DNA from: VRUE01 sp963824215
GTDB lineage: Bacteria; Actinomycetota; Thermoleophilia; Solirubrobacterales; 70-9
Direction: 5' to 3'
Length of the DNA: 64,000 nucleotides
Assembly: GCA_963824215.1 (NCBI GenBank)
Contig: CAWGOE010000001.1
Location: forward strand, 310,001 to 374,000
The notes under the pieces were generated by a model. The model was not told the DNA's origin, ran no database searches, and saw nothing but the letters and a program-made list of their open reading frames with translations. Both the position numbers and the translations under genes were made by a program. Below, in pieces: positions 33,455-43,151 of the stretch (the first letter of the stretch is position 1; every line of letters starts with the position of its first letter).

Positions 33455-34030
33455 TCAGCTCTGCGACGAAACCGTCGTGACCAGCTCGTCCTCGAGCCCA
33501 GGCAGGCGGCTGGCTTCGCCTGCGACCGCCAGCTTGCCGACCAGGGCGAGCAGGCCGGCAGCGCGGACCCAATCGGTCCCAAGCCGCTCGGCGAACGCCT
33601 CGACCATCGCGTCGTGGCAATTCACCCCCTCCGGACCCGCAGCGAGGACCTCCACGGTCAGCAACCGCGCCGAAGGCGGGTCAGCTGCGAAGAGGGTGAG
33701 CGCGGTGGCGATCGACACCCGCGCCTGCTCTGCCGGCTCGCTCCCCCCACGAACTCGGTCAACCTCCTCCAGCAACCGCCCCAGCAGCTGCCGGTGCGCG
33801 GCGAGCATGCAGGCCCGCTTGCCGGCGAACTGCTTGTAGAAGGTGACTGAGGAAACGCCAGCACGCTTCGCCACCGCCGCGACCGAGACCTCGGCATAGG
33901 TCTCCTCCGCGCAGACCTCCGCCATCGCCGCCACCAGCCGTTCGCGCTGGTTGCGTGCGACCACTTCCGCCGGAATCCCGTGCGACCCGGGCGGCAAACG
34001 CCGGCTGGGAGCTCTCCCCTGAGACGCCAT
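33455..34030 (-). CDS. TetR-family transcriptional regulator
   Basis: A 191-residue regulator. The N-terminal HTH is typical: ERLVAAMAEVCAEETYAEVS followed by VAAVAKRAGVSSVTFYKQFA. The C-terminal domain resembles those of TetR proteins controlling lipid or efflux genes, but no target is identifiable. Its last codons fall in the segment homologous to the upstream region of WTDERLDD copy 3. Confidence 0.82.
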   Translation of the reverse strand: MASQGRAPSRRLPPGSHGIPAEVVARNQRERLVAAMAEVCAEETYAEVSVAAVAKRAGVSSVTFYKQFAGKRACMLAAHRQLLGRLLEEVDRVRGGSEPAEQARVSIATALTLFAADPPSARLLTVEVLAAGPEGVNCHDAMVEAFAERLGTDWVRAAGLLALVGKLAVAGEASRLPGLEDELVTTVSSQS

Positions 34031-34159
34031 AGCTGTCAGGTTACTCGCGTACCCAAGAGAAGGCTGTGTTTCCGATAGGCGGCCTGGCGGCAGGGGGCGA
34101 TGGCCCCTACTTGGTCGCTGCCGCCGCTCGAGCTCGGCCGGCAGTCGTCCACCAAGACT

Positions 34160-34205
34160 TGGGCGGGTGCTTGGGTGGCCCTACGGCCACCCTCGCACCC
34201 GCCCA
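34160..34205. terminator. Long GC-rich hairpin, likely terminator
   Basis: Nested arms: GGGCGGGTGC (34161-34170) with GCACCCGCCC (34195-34204), and inside GGGTGGCC (34173-34180) with GGCCACCC (34185-34192) around CTAC. It sits between the end of the secreted duplicated-domain gene and the TetR start. No T tract follows in either direction, so it would be a U-independent actinobacterial-type terminator. Confidence 0.5.
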
Positions 34206-34258
34206 GGGAAATCGCAACGAGCTGAATCGGGCCGGGTGGGGCCGATTCGAGCTCGGTT

Positions 34259-35518
34259 CTATGGCGCCAGCACCAGGCGTTTTCCCGCGCTGGTCTCCAG
34301 CGTGGCCTGGGCCGAAAACGTGGCCGTTACGCCGTAGAATTTCAGCCCTTCATCGCCCGAGAACACGTAATTTCCGAACGGATCCGGCACGCCGGTCAGG
34401 CTTCCTGTCAGGGACTTGTTGCCTTTCAGCGCCCAGGGGCATGAGGCGCCGCTGATGGTAAACGTCGCGATAGTCGTTTTTTCCGCGGGTGAGAAGGTGG
34501 CCGCGGGATCCCCTCCAGCTTCCGTGGCCAGGCCCGACAGTGGCAGCGAGGTCGTGCCGCCGCCGTCCACCGAGCATTTTCCACCGGTGGGTTCGGAGAC
34601 GGTACAGCCGGCGAAGTCGATCGTGCCGGACGCCGTTCCGGCGCCGCCGCCGACCGGGTTTTCAACGGCGCCTTCCGCACTACTCGAGCCGCCGCACTGC
34701 ATCGTGAATTTCACCCCTGTAATCGTCGCCGAGATGGTGGAGGACATCGATCCTTCCAGCGACGAGTAGCCGGTCGCCGACCCTTCGGCGAGTATTTCTT
34801 TCGACCCTGCGCCCAGATACCAGTGCTGTCCCGGCGGGGCAATATCGGCTCCGACCGCAACCGCTTCCCCAGCTTTGGAATTGAGCTGATAGTCGGTGTT
34901 CAGCTTGACCGCGGGAATCCCGCCATAGGCGAGTCCGGCAGAGCTCAGATCGGTGATCGCCCAATGGTCTTCGATCCCGGCATACAGGGCGATGAAGCTG
35001 CCGGTGATGGTCTTCGACCCGCCCCAGAAGGTGCATTTGTTGCCGGAGACGGTGAACGTCGTGACTATCGAACCTTCGGCGGGTGAGTATTTGACCGCCG
35101 GCGATCCTTCGAACGTCGTCGCTTCGCCTTTCATCTGATTCGTTTCGATCGTGGATGGAACGGTGCATCCAAGGCCGGTGGGTTCCGTGACCGCGCACCC
35201 GCCGAAGGAGATGCTGACTCCACTGAGCGTCCCGTTGGCGCCGCCGGAGGGGTTCTCGATCGTCCCGCCCGCATCCAACGAGCCACAATCGATAGTGAGT
35301 TTGGCTCCCGCAACATAGAACTTGATCTGAGTGGAGGTTGTGTCTTCGGCGACGACTTCGGTGGGGGTTTTTTCGAGCAGTCTCGTGCCTCCTATGTGCC
35401 CGTGCCAGTGTTGCGTGGCCGCGGACGCGGACGCGCTCCCGAAAAACGCCCCCAGCGCGAGCATGGCCACTAGGGCGACTCCGAGGGCCGACAGCGGGCC
35501 CTTCGACGATCTGGTCAT
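34259..35518 (-). CDS. Secreted protein with two duplicated beta-rich domains
   Basis: A 419-residue exported protein (signal peptide to SASASAA). Two tandem copies of a ~180-residue unit are visible: AKLTIDCGSLDAGGTIENPS with FGGCAVTEPTGLGC, and VKFTMQCGGSSSAEGAVENP with FAGCTVSEPTGGKC. Paired cysteines at matching places suggest disulfides in each unit. I do not recognise a named domain. AAGGAG nine bases before the ATG at 35518 supports the start. It lies downstream of the PucR gene. Confidence 0.7.
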   Translation of the reverse strand: MTRSSKGPLSALGVALVAMLALGAFFGSASASAATQHWHGHIGGTRLLEKTPTEVVAEDTTSTQIKFYVAGAKLTIDCGSLDAGGTIENPSGGANGTLSGVSISFGGCAVTEPTGLGCTVPSTIETNQMKGEATTFEGSPAVKYSPAEGSIVTTFTVSGNKCTFWGGSKTITGSFIALYAGIEDHWAITDLSSAGLAYGGIPAVKLNTDYQLNSKAGEAVAVGADIAPPGQHWYLGAGSKEILAEGSATGYSSLEGSMSSTISATITGVKFTMQCGGSSSAEGAVENPVGGGAGTASGTIDFAGCTVSEPTGGKCSVDGGGTTSLPLSGLATEAGGDPAATFSPAEKTTIATFTISGASCPWALKGNKSLTGSLTGVPDPFGNYVFSGDEGLKFYGVTATFSAQATLETSAGKRLVLAP

Positions 35519-35683
35519 TGCATGTGCTCCTTCTCCCAGGGCAGGCCTGGGTTCGAGGTTCTTCCTCCCTGAAACGAGGAGCCTCGATTGTCTTCCGGGG
35601 TGGCCGGCCCTCGCCTGCCCAACACGGGGAATGGGCAGCCGAGAATGCGACGCATTGGACAAGTGCCGGGAAGGTGACGCTCC

Positions 35684-36869
35684 TCAGAGCGTCGGCTCGG
35701 AGCGGCCGCGCTCGCTCAGCGCATCGAGCCGCAGCGCCATCTGCAGGTCGAGGGCGCACTCGTCGAGCGAGCGGCCGACGCACTCCTCGACCATGCGAAG
35801 GCGATTGGCGACCGTGCGGCGGTCGATGCCCAGTGCGGCGGCGGCGGATGTGAGGTTGCGGCCGGCGCCAAAGTAAGCGCGCAGGGCCTCACGCAGGACA
35901 GCTCCCCCGTCAGGGGACCGAGCCAGCGGCAGGAGGTAGAGGCTGCGCAACGACGCGACGAGCAGCTCGTCCTGAACCAGCGAGGCGATCAGGGCGACCT
36001 CGGCGTAGCGGGCGTGGCGCCTTTGGCCCCGCTGGGCGATCGCCAGGGCGGCGGCGGCCTGGCGGTGGGTGAGGCGCCAGCCTGCCAGGCCCCTGCCAGG
36101 CTCGCCGCTCGCCACACTGAGCCCGCTCGGCCAGCTCCAGGCGGCGAGGGACTCGAGCTGCTCGGGGGCGAGCTCGCGAGCGCCGCCAAGCCAAGCCCAG
36201 TGGGTCTCGGCGCGGTGGAATACCAGGAGCAGGCGGCGATCGAGTCTGGCGGCGAGAATCCCTGATCGCCCGCTCGGCCCCCGGCCCCACCGCGATCACG
36301 CCGATGTGCCAGGCGCCGAGGTCATACTCGAGCTCGCCGGCATCGGAGAGCTCGCCCGCCAGGAGCTCTCGCACCCGCTCGCTGCGCTGCTGGTGCAGGG
36401 AGCGCGCCTTCGCCTCGCTCTCAGCGTGGTACTCGGCAGAGACGACGTCGATCAGGTGTTCGAGGCCCGCCGCCTGGACCCGGAGGGCGGCCTGTAGGCC
36501 GCCCTCGCCCTCCATGGTCTTGGCCTCCTCGATGATGAGCTCGTCGAACAGCGTATGGCCGGCGACGTAGCGGCGCAGGACCGTGTCGATCGGGATCCCC
36601 TCGCCGGCGGCGCGGCGAGCTTGGGCGAGCAGCTCCGCCGGGACCGGCGCGGGGCGTCCGGCGCCGCTCTCCAGCGCCGCGATCGCGTAGGCGACGGCGG
36701 CGCTGACCGCCGAGCGCAGGCCTGTCACGTAGTCGGGGTCTCTGATCTCGCTGGGATCGGAGACCGAGTAGACGCGGGTCAGTACCGTCTGCTCGATCTC
36801 CGCGCGGCGCTCACCGAGGCGCTTGGCCAGCTGCTCGCCAATCTCCTCGATGCGCCCTCTGATCGCCAA
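35684..36869 (-). pseudogene. PucR/CdaR-family regulator, frameshifted
   Basis: The first ~210 residues (MAIRGRIEEIGEQLAKRLGE to GPGAERAIRDS) match the sensory half of PucR-type regulators. The remainder, from GILAARLDRRLLLVFHRAET to the C-terminal HTH (FGAGRNLTSAAAALGIDRRT), is in a different frame. Joining them needs a +1 shift at about 36262-36264. The two open frames overlap but neither is complete. It may be a real null or a sequence error. It starts 32 bases after the end of the giant secreted operon, same strand. Confidence 0.8.
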
Positions 36870-36900
36870 GACTGCTCCGGTCGCTTCGCCACCCCGGCCT

Positions 36901-39900
36901 TTACCGGGGGCGATCGTCGCGCCCGTGTGCCTTCCTGCCCTGACGCTTGCGATTAGCCCCCACGCACCGCACCTTCCCCTTGCGCCGAACCCTGCGCTTC
37001 GGCTTGGGGCAGCGTGGCTTGGCCTTGGCGCCCTGTTTCAGGTTCCCCGCCCCGGTGAAGCCCGAGGCGGGGGTCGGGTAGGCGGGCAGGATCGGGGAGG
37101 GCTGGCAGGCTTCTCCCTGGCACTCGCCGCCGCTGCTTTGGGCGGTGGTCGGGAAGCCGCCGTCTTCGCGGGCGACGTAGACGTCGAGGAGCTGGTCGCG
37201 GTCTGCGAGCAGGAGCTGGTCGCGGGTGGTGAAGAAGACGTTCTTGCCGCTCGGGTCGGCGGCGAGGAAGTTGGAGTCATAGGGTTCGCGCCCGGCTGAG
37301 ATCAAAGAGACGCAGCCGCCTTCGCGTTTGCAATCGCCGATTCCCTGCGGCTCATACTGGTAGACGTCTTCGACGTTCTCGTTGGTGTCGCGGGCGCTGA
37401 GCGCGTCCTGGCTGTCGAAGTAGAGGCGGCCGGAGTCACTCAGGTAGCGCGGTTGGGGCTGGGCTTCGGGAGCGCCCACCTTGCCCGGAGCCAGCAGCGG
37501 CAGGGTCGAGGGGCCGTGGGGAGCTTCGCCGCTGGGGTTGCACGAGGGGCAGTGGAGCTCTTCGGTCGCCGAGTCATAGAGGTAGACCTGCGCGCAGACC
37601 GAGGTGTTGAAGGTGGGCGGGTCGCCTTCGATCAGCTCACAGGGGCCGGTGTTCTCAAAGCCCTCGATCAGCGCCGCTTTGGAGAGGAAGGCGACCCAGC
37701 TCCCGTCGGGGCTTGCCTGGGCGAGGCGGTTGGCGGGCGAGGCCGTCCAGGTTCCCGAGTTGACCGACGCTCCGGGGGTGTCTGCGGGCAGCAGCGTGGC
37801 GACGTATCTTGCCGCGCCGCCTTCTTGCCAGGCGTAGAGGTTCGGTTTGCCCGCCTCGGCCACCGCGCCCTGCTCGTTCGGCGCTTCGTCGAGCACCGCG
37901 GTGTCGAGGAAGTAGAGCTTCGAGAGGTCCTCGCTTTGCCCGGCGATTCCCTGAAAGCCGCCCTCGCCTTCGCTCAGGTCGATCGGCGCTGCGGCGAGGT
38001 TCTCGACGTCGTAGAGCAACCCGTCGGCGAGCAGCAGCTTTGAGCCATCGGCCGATGCGGCGAGGAATTTGCTCGGGTCCGGGACTTCCTCGGCGGCGGT
38101 CCCGTCCTTGCGCACGTAGACCTGGCCCGCTTCATCGCTCCAAAAGACGCGCGAGCCGTCAGCGGAGATCGCCTGGGCGAGGTTGGAGCTTTCCCCGTCC
38201 TCCTCGTTCTCGGCCCCGAAGAAGGCGCCGGGGGCGGCGCTCTCGTCGGGCAGGACGTTGATCAGCCGCAGCGTCGCGCCGTCGTATTCGTAGAGGTTGT
38301 CTTTGCTCGCGCCGCCGTCGCTCGCCGGCGGCAGCGATCCTTCGAGCGCGTCGTTGGCGGCGAAGAAGTGGCGGGCGAAGTCCGCCGAGGCGCCGGCGTA
38401 GGCGATCGAGAGGCCGCCGGGGGCTCGGTTCGGCGGGCCGCTCGCCAACAGCGGGCCCAGCGCCGTGGGGTCAGCAGTCGGCTGGCGGTAGAGGTTGGCG
38501 TAGCCGGGTGGGGCCGAGGTCAGCGCCGGGGCGATCTGGTAGAGGATCCCCTCGCTCAGATCGGCGTCGAAGGCTTTATAGCCCTGGAAGGAGGAGCCCA
38601 TCAGGGCCGGGCTCAGGTTCTTGGTCTGCCAGCCCGTGGCGGTTCGCTTTGAGAGGTACTCGTTGAATACGGAGGCGCCTTGTTCAAAGGAGAAGGCGAA
38701 GCCCGAGTAGACGATCGCCTCCCCGTCGGAGGAGATCTGGCGGGGGAAGTCTTCTGAGGCGACGCCGGGCTTGCAGCCGATCCCGCAGCTGCCTATTTCG
38801 GGGTTCAGCGGAAAGGGCTCCCCGCCGTGCTTATCGGCCGGGGTGACGAGCTCATAGGCGCGCCCGTCGGGCAGGCCCGAGGGGGTGGTGGGGTAGGTGC
38901 GAAAGCTCTCGGGCTCTCCTTCGGTCGTCCCTTCGACGTTGGTCGCCACCGCGCGGAAGCGGTAGGCGGTGTCGGGGGCGAGGCCCGAGACCGGGACCGA
39001 GACCGCCAGGGCCGCCACGCCGTTGCCGAGCGAGGCTCCTCCCAGCGGCGCTTCGCTCGCCCCGGCGAAGCGGTTGCCAGGTTCGTTGGCCTCATAGGCC
39101 GCCTCGGTCAGGTACTGGAAGACATAGGTGGTGCTCTCGCCGTTGGGGTCGATCTCGGCCTCGAGCAATGCCGAGGCTTCGCCCACGCCCGAGACCGACT
39201 GCGCCTCGATCTCCGGCACGAGGCTGACCGGCTGGGCGAAGATGTGGCCTATTCCTTCTTCTTCGGGGCGGCTCGCGCCGTCGGCTCCGTAGAGGACGCC
39301 GGGTGGGCGGCCGCTTTCCGCGCCCCCGAAGCTGAGAGTCGGATTGAAGGCGAGCGCGCTCAGTTCGCTCGTCTGCGGCGTGACCGCGATCGTCCCCACC
39401 TCTTCGAACTCGCCTTCTGAGTTGCACGCGCTCAGCTCGTGGATCTCTTTTTTGCCTTTGAAGCTGAAGAAGAACGGCGCGCCCGTGACCGGGTCGACCG
39501 TCATCGACTGAATCCCGCCGGCGGAGAACTGGAACTCGCAGGTCGGCGTCAGGCGGTCGGCGGGTGAGAAGGCGTAGATCGCCTCTTCGCTTTGGATGTA
39601 GAGGTTGTTGGCGTTGTCAAGCGCCAGGCCTGAGGGGATAACTGGTCCCGGTGGGGAAGGGGCTATGTCGTTTTCGCGGCCGGTGTAGATGCCGTCTTCG
39701 AAGACCATCACGCGTTCCTCGACACCCGATTTGTCGCTGGGGGCCTTGTAGTCGACCAGGTAGACGACGCCGCCGTTACGCACCGCGATGCTGCCTTGTC
39801 GTCCGTTCTGGTGTACTTTCCCTGGACTTTCGTCAAACGACTGCCCAGGCGCGGCGCGCTCGCCGAAGCTACTCAGCAGCGCCGAGCCATCGGCGTTTAG

Positions 39901-40365
39901 CACCTGGACCACGCCGTTTTTGCGGAATTCGTCGAGCACGTATACCCGGCCAGTGCTCTGTTCGACCGCGATCCCCATAGGTCCGGGAAATTGCCCAGGC
40001 CCTTCCCCCAACGGTAAGGTTTGGGTTAAGGATCTACAGGTCGGATAAGCGGCTTCCCCGTCGGGCCCACAACGCTGGAATTCTTTCGCGCCGTTGCCGA
40101 CCCCCCACCCCCAGGCTTCGCGGAATTCGCCCGTCGGGCTGTAGCGGATCACCCGCCGACCTTCTATACCCACTGCGTAGACCGTCCCCGGCTCCACGCC
40201 GCCGGCGCCGGTCGTGTTTACCGCCAGCCCGGTCGCACGCAACTGTTCGTTTTTCCCGAAGTCCGCCACCTGCTCATAGCTGGCCGAGGCGGGCGCGGCG
40301 GTCAGGAAGCCTACGGCCAGAAGGAGGCCCAGCGAGCCGCCGAGCCTTCGCAATGCGCCGCTCAC
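36901..40365 (-). CDS. Giant secreted propeller/fibronectin protein, copy A
   Basis: A 1154-residue exported protein. After the signal peptide come an NHL-like six-bladed propeller (VEQSTGRVYVLDEFRKNGVV), a fibronectin III domain (EIDPNGESTTYVFQYLTE to GLAPDTAYRFRAVATNVEG), a WD40/TolB-like region (LPDGRAYELVTPADKHGGEP, FDSQDALSARDTNENVEDVY), and a very basic tail (PRCPKPKRRVRRKGKVRC). The GTG start at 40365 overlaps the stop of the preceding gene (GTGA), so translation is coupled; the longer frame upstream is antisense to that gene. It is nearly identical over long stretches to copy B. Probably a surface or matrix protein. Confidence 0.8.
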   Translation of the reverse strand: MSGALRRLGGSLGLLLAVGFLTAAPASASYEQVADFGKNEQLRATGLAVNTTGAGGVEPGTVYAVGIEGRRVIRYSPTGEFREAWGWGVGNGAKEFQRCGPDGEAAYPTCRSLTQTLPLGEGPGQFPGPMGIAVEQSTGRVYVLDEFRKNGVVQVLNADGSALLSSFGERAAPGQSFDESPGKVHQNGRQGSIAVRNGGVVYLVDYKAPSDKSGVEERVMVFEDGIYTGRENDIAPSPPGPVIPSGLALDNANNLYIQSEEAIYAFSPADRLTPTCEFQFSAGGIQSMTVDPVTGAPFFFSFKGKKEIHELSACNSEGEFEEVGTIAVTPQTSELSALAFNPTLSFGGAESGRPPGVLYGADGASRPEEEGIGHIFAQPVSLVPEIEAQSVSGVGEASALLEAEIDPNGESTTYVFQYLTEAAYEANEPGNRFAGASEAPLGGASLGNGVAALAVSVPVSGLAPDTAYRFRAVATNVEGTTEGEPESFRTYPTTPSGLPDGRAYELVTPADKHGGEPFPLNPEIGSCGIGCKPGVASEDFPRQISSDGEAIVYSGFAFSFEQGASVFNEYLSKRTATGWQTKNLSPALMGSSFQGYKAFDADLSEGILYQIAPALTSAPPGYANLYRQPTADPTALGPLLASGPPNRAPGGLSIAYAGASADFARHFFAANDALEGSLPPASDGGASKDNLYEYDGATLRLINVLPDESAAPGAFFGAENEEDGESSNLAQAISADGSRVFWSDEAGQVYVRKDGTAAEEVPDPSKFLAASADGSKLLLADGLLYDVENLAAAPIDLSEGEGGFQGIAGQSEDLSKLYFLDTAVLDEAPNEQGAVAEAGKPNLYAWQEGGAARYVATLLPADTPGASVNSGTWTASPANRLAQASPDGSWVAFLSKAALIEGFENTGPCELIEGDPPTFNTSVCAQVYLYDSATEELHCPSCNPSGEAPHGPSTLPLLAPGKVGAPEAQPQPRYLSDSGRLYFDSQDALSARDTNENVEDVYQYEPQGIGDCKREGGCVSLISAGREPYDSNFLAADPSGKNVFFTTRDQLLLADRDQLLDVYVAREDGGFPTTAQSSGGECQGEACQPSPILPAYPTPASGFTGAGNLKQGAKAKPRCPKPKRRVRRKGKVRCVGANRKRQGRKAHGRDDRPR
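36929..40365. repeat. Direct repeat unit A (with 43209-46621)
   Basis: This segment and 43209-46621 encode the two large paralogues and are nearly identical in blocks; for example about 130 bases from 36929 and from 43209 match almost without change. The N-terminal thirds are more diverged. Confidence 0.85.
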
Positions 40366-43151
40366 TTGGCCGCTCTTGCGCTTGGCGTCGCCGCCTTCCC
40401 GCACTGAGCCCCCACAACCGGCCTGATCCGATGCCGCCTGCCGTTTTGCCCGCTGAAGTCCGCGTTGGCCCTGGACCTGGCCCCGCAGAGGTTCCTGCTG
40501 TTGACGATCAAGCCCTTCTTGGCCCCCTGCATCTGGACCACCACCTTCGCGATCGGGGCGTCGGGCAGCTCGCTGAAGGTGGCTCTGATGCCGCCGTTCT
40601 TGGAGTCGATGCGGGCGACTGCTTCGATGTCGACGATTCCGTGCAGCGATGCGACGAAGTCGGGCAGGTTGTGGTCTGAGGAGCGCAGGTAGACCGGGCC
40701 GCTCAGCGGCTCCTCGAGCAATGGGGTGTGAGCGGTCGCTTGGCCGTAGATCGACCCTTTCGGACAACCGCCGCCGTTGCCTCCGTTTGCCGCGTACTGC
40801 ACGCGGGTGCAGATCGTGCGGATATGGGCCTGATCGAGGAACGCCGATGAGGGCAGGCGCAAGACGAGGCCCTCGAGGTTGGCGTCGCCTGCGCGGGGCC
40901 TGTAGGTGCCGGTCAGGGCTGGGTGTGATCCGCGCTTGGTCCCGCCCTTCAGCTTCAAGCCGAGGCGTGGCTTGAAGGCGAGGTTGGCGCAATCTGCTGC
41001 TTGGAAGCGGGCTGCGACTGAGTGCGGCGCATCGTCATTGACGCTGAAGGCGTCCACCCCTCCGCCCCAGAGCTTCGCTTGGGTCGAGGTCGCTTCACAG
41101 GAGGTCGGGTTGAAGATCCAGCTGGGTCGATCTACGTGGACCCTGATATCCCTGACCTTGAGCGGGATGCCTCTGAGGATGTGGGGGATCGGGTCCGATG
41201 AGGCTCCGTCCGCTTCGGCTTGGGCGGTCCTCGGGTTGAAGCGAAGCGCCAGGCGGACTACTACGGTTCCGACGTCGAAGGGCCCTGCTACTGCGGGGAC
41301 TATCGCCACCACGCTCAATGGCGCGCCTTTATAAGGGCCGGCTAGGTAGAGGCTTCCTGGGACGTAGAGCAGGGTTCCCCCCACTCCCGCGCCGGTCTCG
41401 GTGCGGCCGATCTTGGAGTTAGCTGGGCACGATGGAGCGCTCAGCTCTTCGGATCCGCCGTGTGGCCCGGTCCTCGACTGGGCCTGGGCGATCTGGGCGT
41501 CTGAGCATTTGCCGACTCCAGCCAGGGAGGCGAGCACGCCTGGTGGCAGCGTGGTCGAGATCTTGGTCAGGTCCTGATCGCCGTCCTTGCGGGTCAGGCG
41601 CATCTGCAGGGGCGAGAAGGTCCCGGCTGAGTTGGAGAGCGTTCCGGCTTCGAAGCCTGGGTTGAAGGGCGGGACTCCACCGGGGGGGCAGGCGCCGCCG
41701 TCGACCCCGCGCTCGATCCCGAAGACCGAGGTGGCGGTGGTGGCTTTGGTCGGATCAGAGAAGGGATAGAGCTCGGCTTTGGTGGTGTAGGAGCCGCAGG
41801 CCGGTGGGGTGATCAGGGCGGCGCGGCCGCCTTCTCTGAAGTGGAGCTTGAAGTCCGTGTATGGGAGCGAGGGTAGGTCCTCGAAGGTGGTTACGAGCTG
41901 ACCCGTCAGCGGATCGGGTTCCACCTTGCCGGCCTGCTTGACCAGGACGCCTCTTTCTGGCACGCGGGCGACTATGTATAGGGCGATCAGGGAGCCGCTG
42001 GGGTTGTCGTAGGGCTCGGCCAGGTAGAGGGAGCCCTCGATCAGCTCTTCGACTAGCGGCGAGTGGCCTACTATCGAGCCGATTTTCGAGGCCGAGGGGC
42101 AGCCCTGGCCTGGGGCGGTGGTTGCCTTCTCGGCTTTGTATTGGCCTTCCGTGCAAACACCGACGCCTTCAGCCAAAGCTGGGTTTGCCGTGACTCCCAC
42201 GGGCAGGGTCACTCGAACTTTGTGGGGCTGGGTTTCGGCGATCGCGCCTGGAGCCAGCAGGCCCTGGTTCGGCAGCTTCAATTCGAAGTCCAGGCCGGTC
42301 GGGTTCTCGGCCAGGCGGCCGGTCGTCTGGGCGGCGATTTTGGGGCCGAAGGGGACCGAGTCGCAGCGGGTGAGCGGGACCGGGGAGCCGAGCGCGGGGG
42401 CCGACTGGGAGACGAAGACGCCGGGCGCGAGTTTGGAGTCCGCCCGCAGCGCTATCTGCAGCATCTGCTCGCAGGAAGTGGGCAGGGTGAGGAAGGGCAG
42501 GCGGGGAGCGTCGGAGGGCATCGGTTTGCCGCCGTCGATCGCCGGCTGGCCGCGTTCTGCGTCGTGGCTGGGGTCGGCGGGGACCCCCCAGATCGTCTCG
42601 GTGCCGGAGATAACCGCGTTGGGCAGGTTGAAGGCGCCGACCTGCAGGCCATAGCCCTCCTCGCTTCTGACCGAGGCGCTCTGCAGCACGTTCAGGTTTA
42701 CCCCGCCGCCGCCGATCTGCCCGGCGATGCCCGGAGCGGGTTCGAGGTTGAAGAGCGGCAGCGTGATCTCGCCGAGGCCGGGAAGGGTGGCGTCGATGAC
42801 GCCGATCTGCGTGTTCAGCGGGCATTTGGGGAAGACGCCCTCAAAAGCGGCGCGCGAGCAGCGTGGAACGGCGAGCGGGTTGCCGAGCAGGCCCGGCGGC
42901 AGCTCGGCGACGATGTCGCGCGCTTCGCCGCCTTCGAGCGCTCCGCCGGAGTCGGTGTTGAAGGCGAAGCTGACCTTGTATGCGTAGGGGTGGGCGCCCG
43001 CTTCGGTGGCGAGCGTGCCGTTCTTGTTTTCCGCCGCGGCGGTGACGCTGCCGGGTACGAAGCCGAAGTCGGCTTGAGCCACGGCCGGCGCGGTGAGAAA
43101 GAACGCCAGGGTGAGGAGCGATGCGAGGACCTTTGCCGGTTGCCGGGTCAT
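40362..43151 (-). CDS. 929-residue secreted protein of unknown function
   Basis: An exported protein (signal peptide MTRQPAKVLASLLTLAFFLT to AQA). It holds three or so related beta-rich segments marked by a cysteine-containing phrase, such as CPLNTQIGVIDATLPG, CPSASKIGSIVGHSPLVEEL, CPANSKIGRTETGAG and CPKGSIYGQATAHTPLLEEP, each followed by a GSLYLAEP/GPVYLRSS motif. No enzymatic motif or anchor is visible. The ATG overlaps the copy B stop (ATGA) and the TGA overlaps the copy A GTG, so it is expressed together with both, perhaps as a third component of a surface structure. Confidence 0.75.
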   Translation of the reverse strand: MTRQPAKVLASLLTLAFFLTAPAVAQADFGFVPGSVTAAAENKNGTLATEAGAHPYAYKVSFAFNTDSGGALEGGEARDIVAELPPGLLGNPLAVPRCSRAAFEGVFPKCPLNTQIGVIDATLPGLGEITLPLFNLEPAPGIAGQIGGGGVNLNVLQSASVRSEEGYGLQVGAFNLPNAVISGTETIWGVPADPSHDAERGQPAIDGGKPMPSDAPRLPFLTLPTSCEQMLQIALRADSKLAPGVFVSQSAPALGSPVPLTRCDSVPFGPKIAAQTTGRLAENPTGLDFELKLPNQGLLAPGAIAETQPHKVRVTLPVGVTANPALAEGVGVCTEGQYKAEKATTAPGQGCPSASKIGSIVGHSPLVEELIEGSLYLAEPYDNPSGSLIALYIVARVPERGVLVKQAGKVEPDPLTGQLVTTFEDLPSLPYTDFKLHFREGGRAALITPPACGSYTTKAELYPFSDPTKATTATSVFGIERGVDGGACPPGGVPPFNPGFEAGTLSNSAGTFSPLQMRLTRKDGDQDLTKISTTLPPGVLASLAGVGKCSDAQIAQAQSRTGPHGGSEELSAPSCPANSKIGRTETGAGVGGTLLYVPGSLYLAGPYKGAPLSVVAIVPAVAGPFDVGTVVVRLALRFNPRTAQAEADGASSDPIPHILRGIPLKVRDIRVHVDRPSWIFNPTSCEATSTQAKLWGGGVDAFSVNDDAPHSVAARFQAADCANLAFKPRLGLKLKGGTKRGSHPALTGTYRPRAGDANLEGLVLRLPSSAFLDQAHIRTICTRVQYAANGGNGGGCPKGSIYGQATAHTPLLEEPLSGPVYLRSSDHNLPDFVASLHGIVDIEAVARIDSKNGGIRATFSELPDAPIAKVVVQMQGAKKGLIVNSRNLCGARSRANADFSGQNGRRHRIRPVVGAQCGKAATPSARAAK

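Noticed and set aside
36901..40992. 1363-residue form of giant protein copy A
   Set aside because: The first ~209 residues overlap the 929-residue gene in another frame; the GTG at 40365 directly precedes a signal peptide and aligns with copy B.
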